The notes beneath the pieces are model-generated. The model was given only the letters and a program-made list of their open reading frames with translations, had not been told where the DNA came from and ran no database searches. Of a stretch of 32,219 nt of DNA, positions 1 through 9,000 are shown piece by piece; position 1 is the stretch's first letter; each line of letters begins with the position of its first letter. Origin of the DNA: Candidatus Poseidoniaceae archaeon (lineage in GTDB: Archaea; Thermoplasmatota; Poseidoniia; Poseidoniales; Poseidoniaceae); contig JASMHR010000009.1 of NCBI GenBank assembly GCA_030750665.1, forward strand, positions 261 through 32,479, in the 5' to 3' direction. The position numbers were made by a program, and so were the translations under genes.

Positions 1-9
1 TCTGGCTAG

Positions 10-1161
10 ATGTCGGAGACCATTGCTGAAAAGGTATCTGCCGAAGGTAAAGAAGCAGGTATCATGGAGCTTCTCCATTGGAATGGGATGCTGCTGACTG
101 GTGGGTTATTCGTTACTCTCGTTGTTCTCGCTACTTTCAGTAATAGTGGCGGAGGAACTGCTGCATGGATCAGCCTGTTGTTATTGGCAGCAGCCATCGC
201 TCTATTGATTACCTCCGCTGATTTCTTCATCGAGGGAGCCAAAGGTTTGGCACGTCGCGCTGGAATCGCTGAAGTGGTCATCGGACTAACCATCGTTTCA
301 ATCGGAACTTCCCTCCCAGAAATACTGGTTACCTCCACTGCAGCATATGGAGGGGCTGATGATCCAGCAATGATAGATTTGGCCATTGGCAATATCTTCG
401 GTTCAGTATTGGTGCAGATAACCCTCATTCTAGGAATTGTGGTCATGGTCAGGCCATTGGAGATTCGACCTGATTGGCTCCGAAGAGATGGAATGCTGAT
501 GCTGGGTGCAGTGGTTCTCCTCTCACTACTACTGATGTGGAACAAAAACCTGACCCGTTGGGAAGGTGCACTTCTTGTGTCTCTGTACATAGGATATATC
601 TGGTGGCTACTGAAAAATCAAGACAAGATTCGTAGTGATGAGTTGGAGATTGTTCCTGATGTCAAGACCCAAGGTAGAGGTTGGACCTCAGGAGCATATA
701 CCGTGATGGTCATCATCGGTCTGATGTTCGCCATCTATGCAGCGACTCAATTGGTGAAAATCGCAAGTGAGATCGCTATTGCAATGAAGGTTGATCCAGC
801 AATCGTTGGAATGACGATGTCGGGGCTCGGCACGTCTCTTCCTGAACTCACTGTGGCACTGATGGCTTCAAAACGCTCTCAAGGAGTTGCCATTGGCACG
901 CTCATCGGTTCAAACATCACCGACCCCATGCTGTCAATTGGTATTGCAGCAATGATTTCACCATTGACCATCTCTGCAAGTTCCTTTCCTCTAATCATGA
1001 AGGTGGTCATTCCTGCGACCATCATCGGAGTATTGGCATGCTTGCTCTTCATGTGGACTGGTTTCAAATTCAATCGTTGGGAAGGAGGAGTTCTAGCAGG
1101 GCTCTATCTACTCTTCTTGGTGTTGCTTGAGATGCAACGCAGAGGATATCTAGTCATCTGA
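10..1161 (+). CDS. Na+/Ca2+ antiporter-like (CaCA/NCX family) membrane protein
   Basis: 383 aa, polytopic; two inverted alpha-repeats: 'GLTIVSIGTSLPEILV...GNIFGSVLVQ' and 'VGMTMSGLGTSLPELTVALMAS...GTLIGSNITDPMLSIG'. In-frame TAG immediately upstream of the ATG. Confidence 0.9.
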   Translation: MSETIAEKVSAEGKEAGIMELLHWNGMLLTGGLFVTLVVLATFSNSGGGTAAWISLLLLAAAIALLITSADFFIEGAKGLARRAGIAEVVIGLTIVSIGTSLPEILVTSTAAYGGADDPAMIDLAIGNIFGSVLVQITLILGIVVMVRPLEIRPDWLRRDGMLMLGAVVLLSLLLMWNKNLTRWEGALLVSLYIGYIWWLLKNQDKIRSDELEIVPDVKTQGRGWTSGAYTVMVIIGLMFAIYAATQLVKIASEIAIAMKVDPAIVGMTMSGLGTSLPELTVALMASKRSQGVAIGTLIGSNITDPMLSIGIAAMISPLTISASSFPLIMKVVIPATIIGVLACLLFMWTGFKFNRWEGGVLAGLYLLFLVLLEMQRRGYLVI

Positions 1162-1612
1162 AGTGCGTTGCAATAATTGCACAAAGAGCTTCTAGATTCA
1201 CCTTGTCATTTTCATCGAAGGCTGCTTCAATATCACTGTCTATATCTAGAACAGCCAGTGTTTTCCCATCTTCAGCGAGCACTGGCACCACAATCTCAGA
1301 CATGGTACTGCTCGAACAGGCGATATGATCTTCACGCTGGTGCACATTTTCAACAAGTTGAGTCTCCTGGGTAGTGGCACACGTTCCACAGATTCCTCTA
1401 TCGAATGTTATCTCAAGACATCCATGTCCTCCTTGATATGGCCCGACCTTGAGCAGCCCAGGGCCGGTCACTCGATAGAATCCAGTCCAATGGAAATCCT
1501 CGAATGAATTGTGAAGTTCACAGACGACAGTTGCAAGAATGGCAATCCAATCATCCTCGCCCTCAATTGCCATTTCGATATTGGCCAATACCTGCGAATA
1601 ATCCCTGACCAT
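1154..1612 (-). CDS. GAF-domain free-methionine-(R)-sulfoxide reductase (fRMsr-like)
   Basis: Core 'MVRDYSQVLANIEMAIEGEDDWIAILATVVCELHNSFEDFHWTGFYRV...GHGCLEITFDRGICGTCATTQETQLVENVHQREDHIACSSSTMSEIVVPV' matches the fRMsr pattern, including its conserved cysteines. The ORF is open to 1852 but the family start fits M81 (~1612). Confidence 0.85.
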   Translation of the reverse strand: MVRDYSQVLANIEMAIEGEDDWIAILATVVCELHNSFEDFHWTGFYRVTGPGLLKVGPYQGGHGCLEITFDRGICGTCATTQETQLVENVHQREDHIACSSSTMSEIVVPVLAEDGKTLAVLDIDSDIEAAFDENDKVNLEALCAIIATHFR

Positions 1613-1630
1613 GGATATTCTACAAGTCGA

Positions 1631-2827
1631 ATGAAGATGAATGATTTGGTAAGCAGTTCTTATGGTCATCCTACCGCTGGGCCATTCATGGTCGACCTGT
1701 CTCTTGATGAAATGCAGGAGATGCTGCTCCAGTTGGCTCATCAGTTCGGTATCGACGAGGTGCGCCCCAATGCTGAGCATTGGGACATGGAATCCGTCTA
1801 TCCTCTTGAGGCAATCAACTCTGCACATGAATTGGGACTGTTGAATCTGCATATTCCAGAGAAATATGGTGGTGCAGGTCTAGGCTCCATCGAGGAAGTG
1901 ATCGTCAATGAAGAACTGGCATGGGGAGACCCTGGATTCGCTACCGCTGCCTATGCCACCAGTCTGGCTATTGCTCCGATTATCACCGGAGGAACAGAGG
2001 AACAGAAGGAGAAATGGCTGCGCAAAGTCGTAGATGGCGCCTTGGCATCATACGCTGTCACCGAGCCTGGGGCTGGTTCTGATGTTGCTTCTATCAAAAC
2101 CACCGCAGTCAAGGATGGAGAGGAATACGTACTCAATGGCGAAAAGATGTGGATAACCGGAGCAGGGCATGCTGATTTCTTCTTCGTACTCGCCAAGACC
2201 GACCCCGAAGCCGGGTATCGTGGAATGTCCGGATTCATTGTCGAGTCCGATAGAGAAGGTTTGACGCTCGGCAAGAAGGAGAGCAACATGGGGCAGCGCT
2301 GTTCTGATACCCGTTCAGTCATCTTTGATGGGGTTAGAATCCCTTCAGAGAATTTGCTTGGTGAGACCGAGAACTATGGTTGGATGAATGCGATGAAGGC
2401 CTTTGACATGAGTCGGCCAAACATCGCTGCACATGCCACTGGATTGGCTAGAGCAGCCTTCGAACATGCCCTTCAATACGCTGATGAGCGAGAGACATTT
2501 GGCGACAAACTACACCAACACCAAGCCATTCAATTCATGCTCGTGGACATGAAGACCAATATCGAGGCATCCCGATTGCTGACCTGGAAGGCTGCTTCAC
2601 TAGCAGATGCTGGTGAGAAGAACACCGAAGCCGCAGCCCATGCCAAACGCTTCTCAGCAGATATCGCCATGCAGGTATCAACAGATGCAGTACAGGTCTT
2701 CGGTGGCTACGGGTACTCAGAGGAATACCCTGTTGCACGCTTGATGAGAGCAGCCAAGGTGATGCAGATTTACGAAGGCTCCTCACAGATTCAAAGGATG
2801 ATCATCGGTAGAGAGATGTTGCGGTGA
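1631..2827 (+). CDS. Acyl-CoA dehydrogenase
   Basis: Family motifs 'YAVTEPGAGSDVASIKTTA', 'WITGAGHADFFFVLAKTD', 'QVFGGYGYSEEYPVARLMRAAKVMQIYEGSSQIQR'. Start uncertain (1631, 1637 or 1688); the upstream ORF start at 1511 overlaps fRMsr. Confidence 0.93.
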   Translation: MKMNDLVSSSYGHPTAGPFMVDLSLDEMQEMLLQLAHQFGIDEVRPNAEHWDMESVYPLEAINSAHELGLLNLHIPEKYGGAGLGSIEEVIVNEELAWGDPGFATAAYATSLAIAPIITGGTEEQKEKWLRKVVDGALASYAVTEPGAGSDVASIKTTAVKDGEEYVLNGEKMWITGAGHADFFFVLAKTDPEAGYRGMSGFIVESDREGLTLGKKESNMGQRCSDTRSVIFDGVRIPSENLLGETENYGWMNAMKAFDMSRPNIAAHATGLARAAFEHALQYADERETFGDKLHQHQAIQFMLVDMKTNIEASRLLTWKAASLADAGEKNTEAAAHAKRFSADIAMQVSTDAVQVFGGYGYSEEYPVARLMRAAKVMQIYEGSSQIQRMIIGREMLR

Positions 2828-2833
2828 TGATGA

Positions 2834-3394
2834 ATGGTGGCTGCGATTATCCTCGCAGCTGGAGCAAGCCAACGTCTCGGCCAGCCTAAATCCCTGATAC
2901 CTGTTGCTGATTCAACTTTGATCTCTCTTGTGACAGAACAGTTACGACCACTTTGTTCAGACATGATTATTGTCACTCGTAATGAATTGCTGGTCGATGT
3001 CATGCTCGCTTCTCCAGAAACCAGAGTCATCGCAAACCCTCACCCTGAAAAGGGTAGGACAGGTACACTGCAGATTGGAATTCTTGCTCTGGAAGTGCCA
3101 TCTTCCGTACTCGTTGTTCCAATTGATAGACCAGGTTTCACCTCAGGAGTGGTTCAAACACTGTTGCAGTTCGGTGAATGTGCTCGACCAGTGCAAGATG
3201 GCAGAGGAGGGCACCCCATACTACTTGATTCAGGCGCTATAGAATCTGTCCTTGCGGCTAGACCCGACGAACCCCTCAGAGACTTGTGTTCTTTCATAGA
3301 TGTCGAGGTCAAGAATGCCGACTTCAGTTTGAATGTCGATACACTCGAGGATCTTGCAATACTCGAGAGATGGTATTCGTCGCAAAGCACATGA
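2834..3394 (+). CDS. MobA-like NTP transferase, MocA-type (candidate molybdenum cofactor cytidylyltransferase)
   Basis: N-terminal nucleotidyltransferase loop 'AAIILAAGASQRLGQPKSLIPV'; 'VVPIDRPG', 'GRGGHPILL'; adjacent to an XdhC/CoxI homologue. Confidence 0.82.
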   Translation: MVAAIILAAGASQRLGQPKSLIPVADSTLISLVTEQLRPLCSDMIIVTRNELLVDVMLASPETRVIANPHPEKGRTGTLQIGILALEVPSSVLVVPIDRPGFTSGVVQTLLQFGECARPVQDGRGGHPILLDSGAIESVLAARPDEPLRDLCSFIDVEVKNADFSLNVDTLEDLAILERWYSSQST

Positions 3395-3416
3395 GGGAGT
3401 CGCCCTAGTCAACCTC

Positions 3417-4253
3417 ATGACCCAGCGAGTTCTTGAGTGGTGTACAGCCCGACTAGCTGAAGGTGAGATTGTTGCCATGGCTACAATCATCGATACCTCT
3501 GGTTCGGTACCCGCCAAGGTAGGGGCCCGTCTAGCAGTAGCCGGAACAATGGCTGAAGGTACTGTCGGGGGAGCCGGCCTAGAATTCCAAGTCACCAAGC
3601 GGTTGAGAGAACTTCATGCAATTGGCAAAGTGAGTGGAGAGGTTGCGACATTTGGCCTAAACAAAGTTGCAACAGGTCACGAAGTGGTGCCTCTCGACTC
3701 TTTATGTGGGGGAAGAGTCTGCCTTGTCATGGAGGTCGTGATACCAATGCCACACATTCTGCTGATGGGCGGGGGACACGTGGCACAGGCCATTGCTCAC
3801 ATGTGCAACGGACTTGGTTGGGACTATTCAGTTCAAGACACGCGGAGTGAATATTCATCCGAGGAAGTATTTCCTGAAGCACGAGAAAGGCACTGCGGAA
3901 AAGTCTCAGATTTCCTTATTTCCGAGAATTTGGATTCATTGAAGCGATTCTCTGACATCCTTTTGCTCGGGCATGACTGGAAAGAGGATGAAGAACGGTT
4001 CATTGGACTATTGACCATGGTTGAATCATCCACTAGGATTGGTGTCATCGGTTCAAAGACAAAATGGCAAGCCTTCTCTTCTAAGGCACTTGAAGCAGGA
4101 ATTTCTCAATCTACACTGGATTCAGTTGACTGCCCGATAGGTCTTGATTTAGGGGCTGAATCGCCAGCAGAGATTGCGCTGGCGGTAGTCGCTGCGGTAC
4201 TATCTCGGAAGAAAGGTGCCGATCCTACTGCTGGGAATTGGCGGACTGACTGA
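3417..4253 (+). CDS. XdhC/CoxI family protein (molybdenum hydroxylase maturation)
   Basis: XdhC_CoxI domain 'MATIIDTSGSVPAKVGARLAVAGTMAEGTVGGAGLE' plus Rossmann domain 'PHILLMGGGHVAQAIAHMCNGLGW', 'IGVIGSKTKW', 'CPIGLDLGAESPAEIALAVVAAVL'. Start M29 of the listed ORF preferred. Confidence 0.88.
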   Translation: MTQRVLEWCTARLAEGEIVAMATIIDTSGSVPAKVGARLAVAGTMAEGTVGGAGLEFQVTKRLRELHAIGKVSGEVATFGLNKVATGHEVVPLDSLCGGRVCLVMEVVIPMPHILLMGGGHVAQAIAHMCNGLGWDYSVQDTRSEYSSEEVFPEARERHCGKVSDFLISENLDSLKRFSDILLLGHDWKEDEERFIGLLTMVESSTRIGVIGSKTKWQAFSSKALEAGISQSTLDSVDCPIGLDLGAESPAEIALAVVAAVLSRKKGADPTAGNWRTD

Positions 4254-4785
4254 AGAGATGTTGGCGGAAATATCTGAGCTCCTCGATGCTCTCAAGAATG
4301 TCATCTCTGGCCAAATGTGAATTCTTCTTCTTGTAGCCATCCAATTCAGGAAACCAATGATCGGCGACAATCTTGATGCTTGTGACATCCAGTATTCTAT
4401 AGTGTAGATATTCTTCAAGTTCAGGCATCTCCTTACTCAGAAACAATCGGTCGTTCCAAACCGAGTTGCCACAAAGAGGAGATTTTCCCTTCGGGCAATG
4501 CTGTCGCAAGAACTCAAGAGTTGCCTGCTCCGCATCAGCCAGCGAATACTCTGATGACCTGACCCGCTCAATTAGACCACTGTCATTGTGATGTCTAGTG
4601 TTCCAATCATCCATGGCGGCCAATTTATCTTCACTGCATTGAATTGCTAGATTTGGACCTTCAGCGATGATGTTCAAGTCACCATCTGTGACCACAGTAG
4701 CCATCTCAATGATAGAACAGGTCTCGATATCCAGGCCTGTCATCTCAAGGTCAATCCACACCAGCGGGCCGTACTTCATGGACAT
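4225..4785 (-). CDS. orn: Oligoribonuclease (DEDDh 3'-5' exoribonuclease)
   Basis: 'LVWIDLEMTGLDIETCSIIEMATVVTDGDLNIIAEGP', 'GNSVWNDRLFLSKEMPELEEYLHYRILDVTSIK', 'SHLARDDILESIEELRYFR': all DEDDh positions present in Orn-type context. Confidence 0.92.
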   Translation of the reverse strand: MSMKYGPLVWIDLEMTGLDIETCSIIEMATVVTDGDLNIIAEGPNLAIQCSEDKLAAMDDWNTRHHNDSGLIERVRSSEYSLADAEQATLEFLRQHCPKGKSPLCGNSVWNDRLFLSKEMPELEEYLHYRILDVTSIKIVADHWFPELDGYKKKNSHLARDDILESIEELRYFRQHLFSQSANSQQ

Positions 4786-4859
4786 CGGCGAGACATTCGC
4801 CTCCTTGATTCCATCGGGTCGCCGACATCATCATTTGTGGAACCCCCCTCCTGCGTCTC

Positions 4860-5075
4860 ATGGGACTGCGCATACTGTTGTCAAGCCTGCCAGAGGATGA
4901 GCAGGCGTATCTTGAACAATACGACGAATTAGTAGATGATGGAGGAGTGACCGAGAATGAGCGGAAACTACTCGATTTCGCCTATATGGGACTTGGATTG
5001 ACTGAGGAGAGAGCCAAACAACTGGAAGAAGCCTGGGATGCTAGAGTAATCGTCGTTTCCGATGAAGAAGAGTAG
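4860..5075 (+). CDS. Small acidic protein of unknown function
   Basis: 71 aa ORF 'MGLRILLSSLPEDEQAYLEQYDELVDDGGVTENERKLLDFAYMGLGLTEERAKQLEEAWDARVIVVSDEEE', plausible composition, 11 nt before the next gene. No recognised family. Confidence 0.6.
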   Translation: MGLRILLSSLPEDEQAYLEQYDELVDDGGVTENERKLLDFAYMGLGLTEERAKQLEEAWDARVIVVSDEEE

Positions 5076-5086
5076 GATGTAGACTC

Positions 5087-6049
5087 ATGTTTGCTAAGTT
5101 GGGCACAGTATTGCTGTGTCTGATATTTCTCAGTTCTGGATGCCTGCAAGCAACCACGAACAAGGATGACAAGATAGTTGATGATGATGTCCAAACTGTT
5201 CCTTGCAATGGTATGATCGAGTTGTGTGACCGAACATACAGCGATACCACCTTCCCAGAGACCCACAACAGTTTCTCCACACATGCCGATGGAATCTACT
5301 ACCCTGCAAGCAATCATGAAACCGGATTACAGGAACAATGGGATGCGGGAATGCGCGCTTTCATGCTCGATGCTCACTATAGAACCTCGATTTCAAGCGA
5401 GGCAAACGATGTTCGATTCTGTCACGGAGACCCTGATCGTGGAAGTAGCCCCTGCCATTATGGCGAGGTGAATGCCATCGCCTGGCTGAGCCACCTTCGA
5501 AGTCTGATGGCCAATGAAGAGAGAGATGTGGTGACTCTACTCTTTGAATCCACAGTTTCGGCTGAGCACATCGAATATATTCTCATCCAATCCGATCTTT
5601 CCGATTGGATATACCAACATGAACTTGCAAAGCAATGGCCTACCCTTGGTGAATTGATAGAAGCTGACACACGATTGGTGGTTTTCTGGGAGGAGGAGCA
5701 AAATGATGCATATCCTTGGTTACATGATTTCCTTGTATTCAGTTGGACCACCAACTTTGCTGAAAACGAACCTGAAGACATGAATTGTGAAGTCCATCGG
5801 GGTGATGGAACACAGCCAGTCTGGCATCTCAACAACTGGCTGAAGAATTCAGCAGGACTCTCAGACCCACAACGTGCTGGACAAGTGAACGACTATGATT
5901 TCCTTCTCAACCGCGGGCTTGAATGCTGGGGGATGCATGGCAAGCGCCCAACCTTCGTCGCAGTAGACTGGTGGGACGATGGCGATGTAGTAGCCGTGGC
6001 TCGTACACTCAATGAAATGGAGCATTGGGGCGACGAGATACCATCATGA
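5087..6049 (+). CDS. Secreted lipoprotein, PI-PLC X-domain-like phosphodiesterase
   Basis: Lipobox 'LIFLSSGCLQ'; 'PETHNSFSTHADG...QEQWDAGMRAFMLDAHY...RFCHGDPD' resembles the PLC-like 'THNS(F/Y) ... LD ... CHG' core with two candidate catalytic His. Confidence 0.7.
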   Translation: MFAKLGTVLLCLIFLSSGCLQATTNKDDKIVDDDVQTVPCNGMIELCDRTYSDTTFPETHNSFSTHADGIYYPASNHETGLQEQWDAGMRAFMLDAHYRTSISSEANDVRFCHGDPDRGSSPCHYGEVNAIAWLSHLRSLMANEERDVVTLLFESTVSAEHIEYILIQSDLSDWIYQHELAKQWPTLGELIEADTRLVVFWEEEQNDAYPWLHDFLVFSWTTNFAENEPEDMNCEVHRGDGTQPVWHLNNWLKNSAGLSDPQRAGQVNDYDFLLNRGLECWGMHGKRPTFVAVDWWDDGDVVAVARTLNEMEHWGDEIPS

Positions 6050-9000
6050 TAAACTCGAATCAGGAGCGAAAGAGAGAACTGCTCTACCATTCTGGTCGAA
6101 ATCCACCTTAGGGATATATCCTGAGAAATCAGTATTCAACAATGCAGAACGAATCTTTGTGGCCATGCTATCGTTGAGTTTGACCTTACCGACTCCCTTA
6201 ACATCCACTAATCCATTCATCAGGTCGATGACCTGAGCAGTACACTCATTGCTCATTTCACTCATATCGAGAACCTCTTCCCCAGCAGGAGTATCATCCT
6301 CATCTGGAGTCAAGGTTGGTTCAGGAATTGATTCCTCCTCAAGCTCTTCCTCGAATTCATCCAACATATCGTCCATTTCATCATCTGTGAGTTCCTCTTC
6401 GACTGCGGACTCTTCAGATTCCACAATTGCTTCTGACTCGATTGGCTCTTCTTCGATTGGCTCTTCTTCATCCACGACTGGGGCTGCCAATATTTCGGGT
6501 CCACCTTCAGACGTGATTTCACCCATGCCAACTCCCCAGCGCTGGAAGTACATCGCAGCCTGGATGAAGGCAGCAAGTCCAGCAAGAATCATGACGATTC
6601 CTCCCATTGTCGTATCGGGATCTACCAGAGCAATGAATCCACCAACAGTCGATGAAGCAATACCCATTGCTCTACGCCACGCAGATTCAGGGTCGATAGC
6701 AACCATCGAGCCACCATATACGATGATGATCAATGCCACCATCAGAGCACTAAAGTCGAAGGTGGACCACCAGACTCCAATACTGAAAAATACAACTCCA
6801 AGCATTCCCATCTGGTCATTCCATCGCCAATATTCTACACCATCTTCAGACCATTCCCATTGTGGATACCATTGTTTCCATGAAAGCAAGGAAAAGATGA
6901 TTCCATCGATGACCAGCACCCACCCTCCAATGTGGTGAATCCCCAGATCCCAAGTGGCTATTCTCTCAACATTGGCCAGCGCCAGAGCATGGAACAATGG
7001 AGTGATGAGGAATATCTTCTTGCTCCCAGTCTTGTATGAATCATATGTCACCCATATTGCCGCAAGAACACTTGAAATTCCATAGAGGACATCGAAAGAG
7101 AGGAAGAACAAAGCAAGGCCGCTCCAGTACAGGTATCTCTGCACATATTCTCTGTCAGCCGAGGTCTTATGTTTCATCAAATTCCGAGAGCCTTCCATTT
7201 CTTCTGTGAATGCAACAGTTTCAACATACATGAATAATGATTTATTCCTCGCCAGCATCGAAAAGAGCATTGTCATCAATCCAGAGAGAAGAAGGGAGTA
7301 ACTGAATATTTCAGAACCATTCAATTCAGGGAACGTATCAGCCAGAGCAGGTGGGAAAGCTATCACATATGCCCATGGTGCGAATACGAAGACCTCTGTC
7401 CTTCCAGCCAACCAACCAAGAATGATGATGAGAGTAGTCAGAATCAATAGCAGATAGGAACTGTGCACCATCAATGCCTGTAATGAGACGATCAATACGA
7501 ATGATGACCAGATGAATGGTAGACGTTCATCATCATGCTCTGGTGGATTTCTTCGGTCCTGAATGATACGTGAGAGCATCAACAGTGAGAAAGCAGCACC
7601 AAACCAGCCAACTATTCTACTGACATCGAAATCCAACATCTCTCCTTGAGTCAACAGGATATCGAATATGGCTCCTTCAGCAATCATTTCCTTGAGTATT
7701 CCACCTGCGATTGCAGGGCGAGTACCCATCAATGGAAGGGTCAATGGTGCCAGAACTGCCAACAATGACATACGATGTTGCCATGTTCTATGAGCAACGA
7801 TTGCAAACATGGTGAAGTAGACCAATCCACCAGTGGTATCGAGGATAGCAAGGGCCAACAATCCTATCAGACTTGCAATGTCAGCATTTCGTGACTTCTC
7901 TGAATCCTGTAACCCTCGCTTCTGAAGTGTGAGATGTACAGCAACAGGACCAGATATCAGAATCAAATCGAAAAGAAGACGCGACTTATCTAGAATCCTA
8001 TCGGCTCGATCCACATTGAACAACTCATTGCTCAATTGCAAAGACAATGGCAACGCCATCAGAAACAATGCCCATGCAGCGATAGCACGTGATTCAGCCG
8101 GACCTTCTTCCTCCTTGTTCAATTCCCATATCATCAATGCAACTGGCACTGCCAAGAGGATTATCCACCACTCCTCCAACAATGCGCTGCCATTCACCGA
8201 AGCCAGGGCTATTCCGAAGAGAATCAAAGGGCCAATCAATGATACTCTTGCGAATGAACCCCAGCCTTTACCCAACCATTCAGGGTTCTCTGGATCTTCT
8301 TCTTCAACTGCCGGAACCGTCAGTATTCCAGATTCAGGATTGAAGACCGGTGTTTGAGCGCCACTCTTGACCGCCCACGAATTGAAGTGCCCGATGTCAA
8401 GTTCCTCCACCTTGCTGTTCTTGCCGAGCGCGTAATAGACTGCTGCGATGATGACGAGGACTAGATTGAAACCCTCCAATTCCGGCATGAATGACCAGTT
8501 CAACTCCAGGCGCCCGAAAGCAGCAAGCATTGTTGTCAGACCAAGACTTGTCAATATCGTCATAGACGCATCCTTCCTCTGCTGTAGTCCTTCAGCTGGT
8601 TTGCTTGTCGCTTCAGCAGCAACCACCAACAGATAGGCTGAGAAAGCCCATGGAACAGTGTTGTTCGCTTCGATTAGCATCGACGGTGAAAGCACGACCA
8701 GAACCATTGCCACACGGAATGCATTTCCGGAGATTCTCTCGATACGACGGGCCCATTCACCAATCGCCAATAGTGCCAATGGTATGACATGAATCAAATT
8801 GGTCTCGATGGTTCCCCAGAACTCCATCCCTGAGTTATGCTGAGCGTGACTCATCCAATCGACGACCAGGAATGCGAATGCTGCACTGCAGAAAGTCGCC
8901 TGCCTGACCCATTTCCTGCTGTCGGGCTTCCATAACAAGTATGGAAGCATGATGAGAGTCAATGCCCATGCAGCCTGATTGCTGGGGTGAGGAATGAGGA

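Noticed and set aside
6-590. 194-aa minus-strand ORF
   Set aside because: Antisense to the antiporter; Ser/Pro/Arg-rich composition typical of shadow ORFs.
4785-4825. Inverted repeat TCGGCGA...TCGCCGA around the orn start
   Set aside because: 7-bp arms with a 27-nt loop and partly inside the orn coding start; likely by chance.
6249-6938. 229-aa plus-strand ORF rich in Ser
   Set aside because: Antisense shadow of the acidic tail of the 6044-10153 protein (GAA/GAG codons read as Ser on the other strand).
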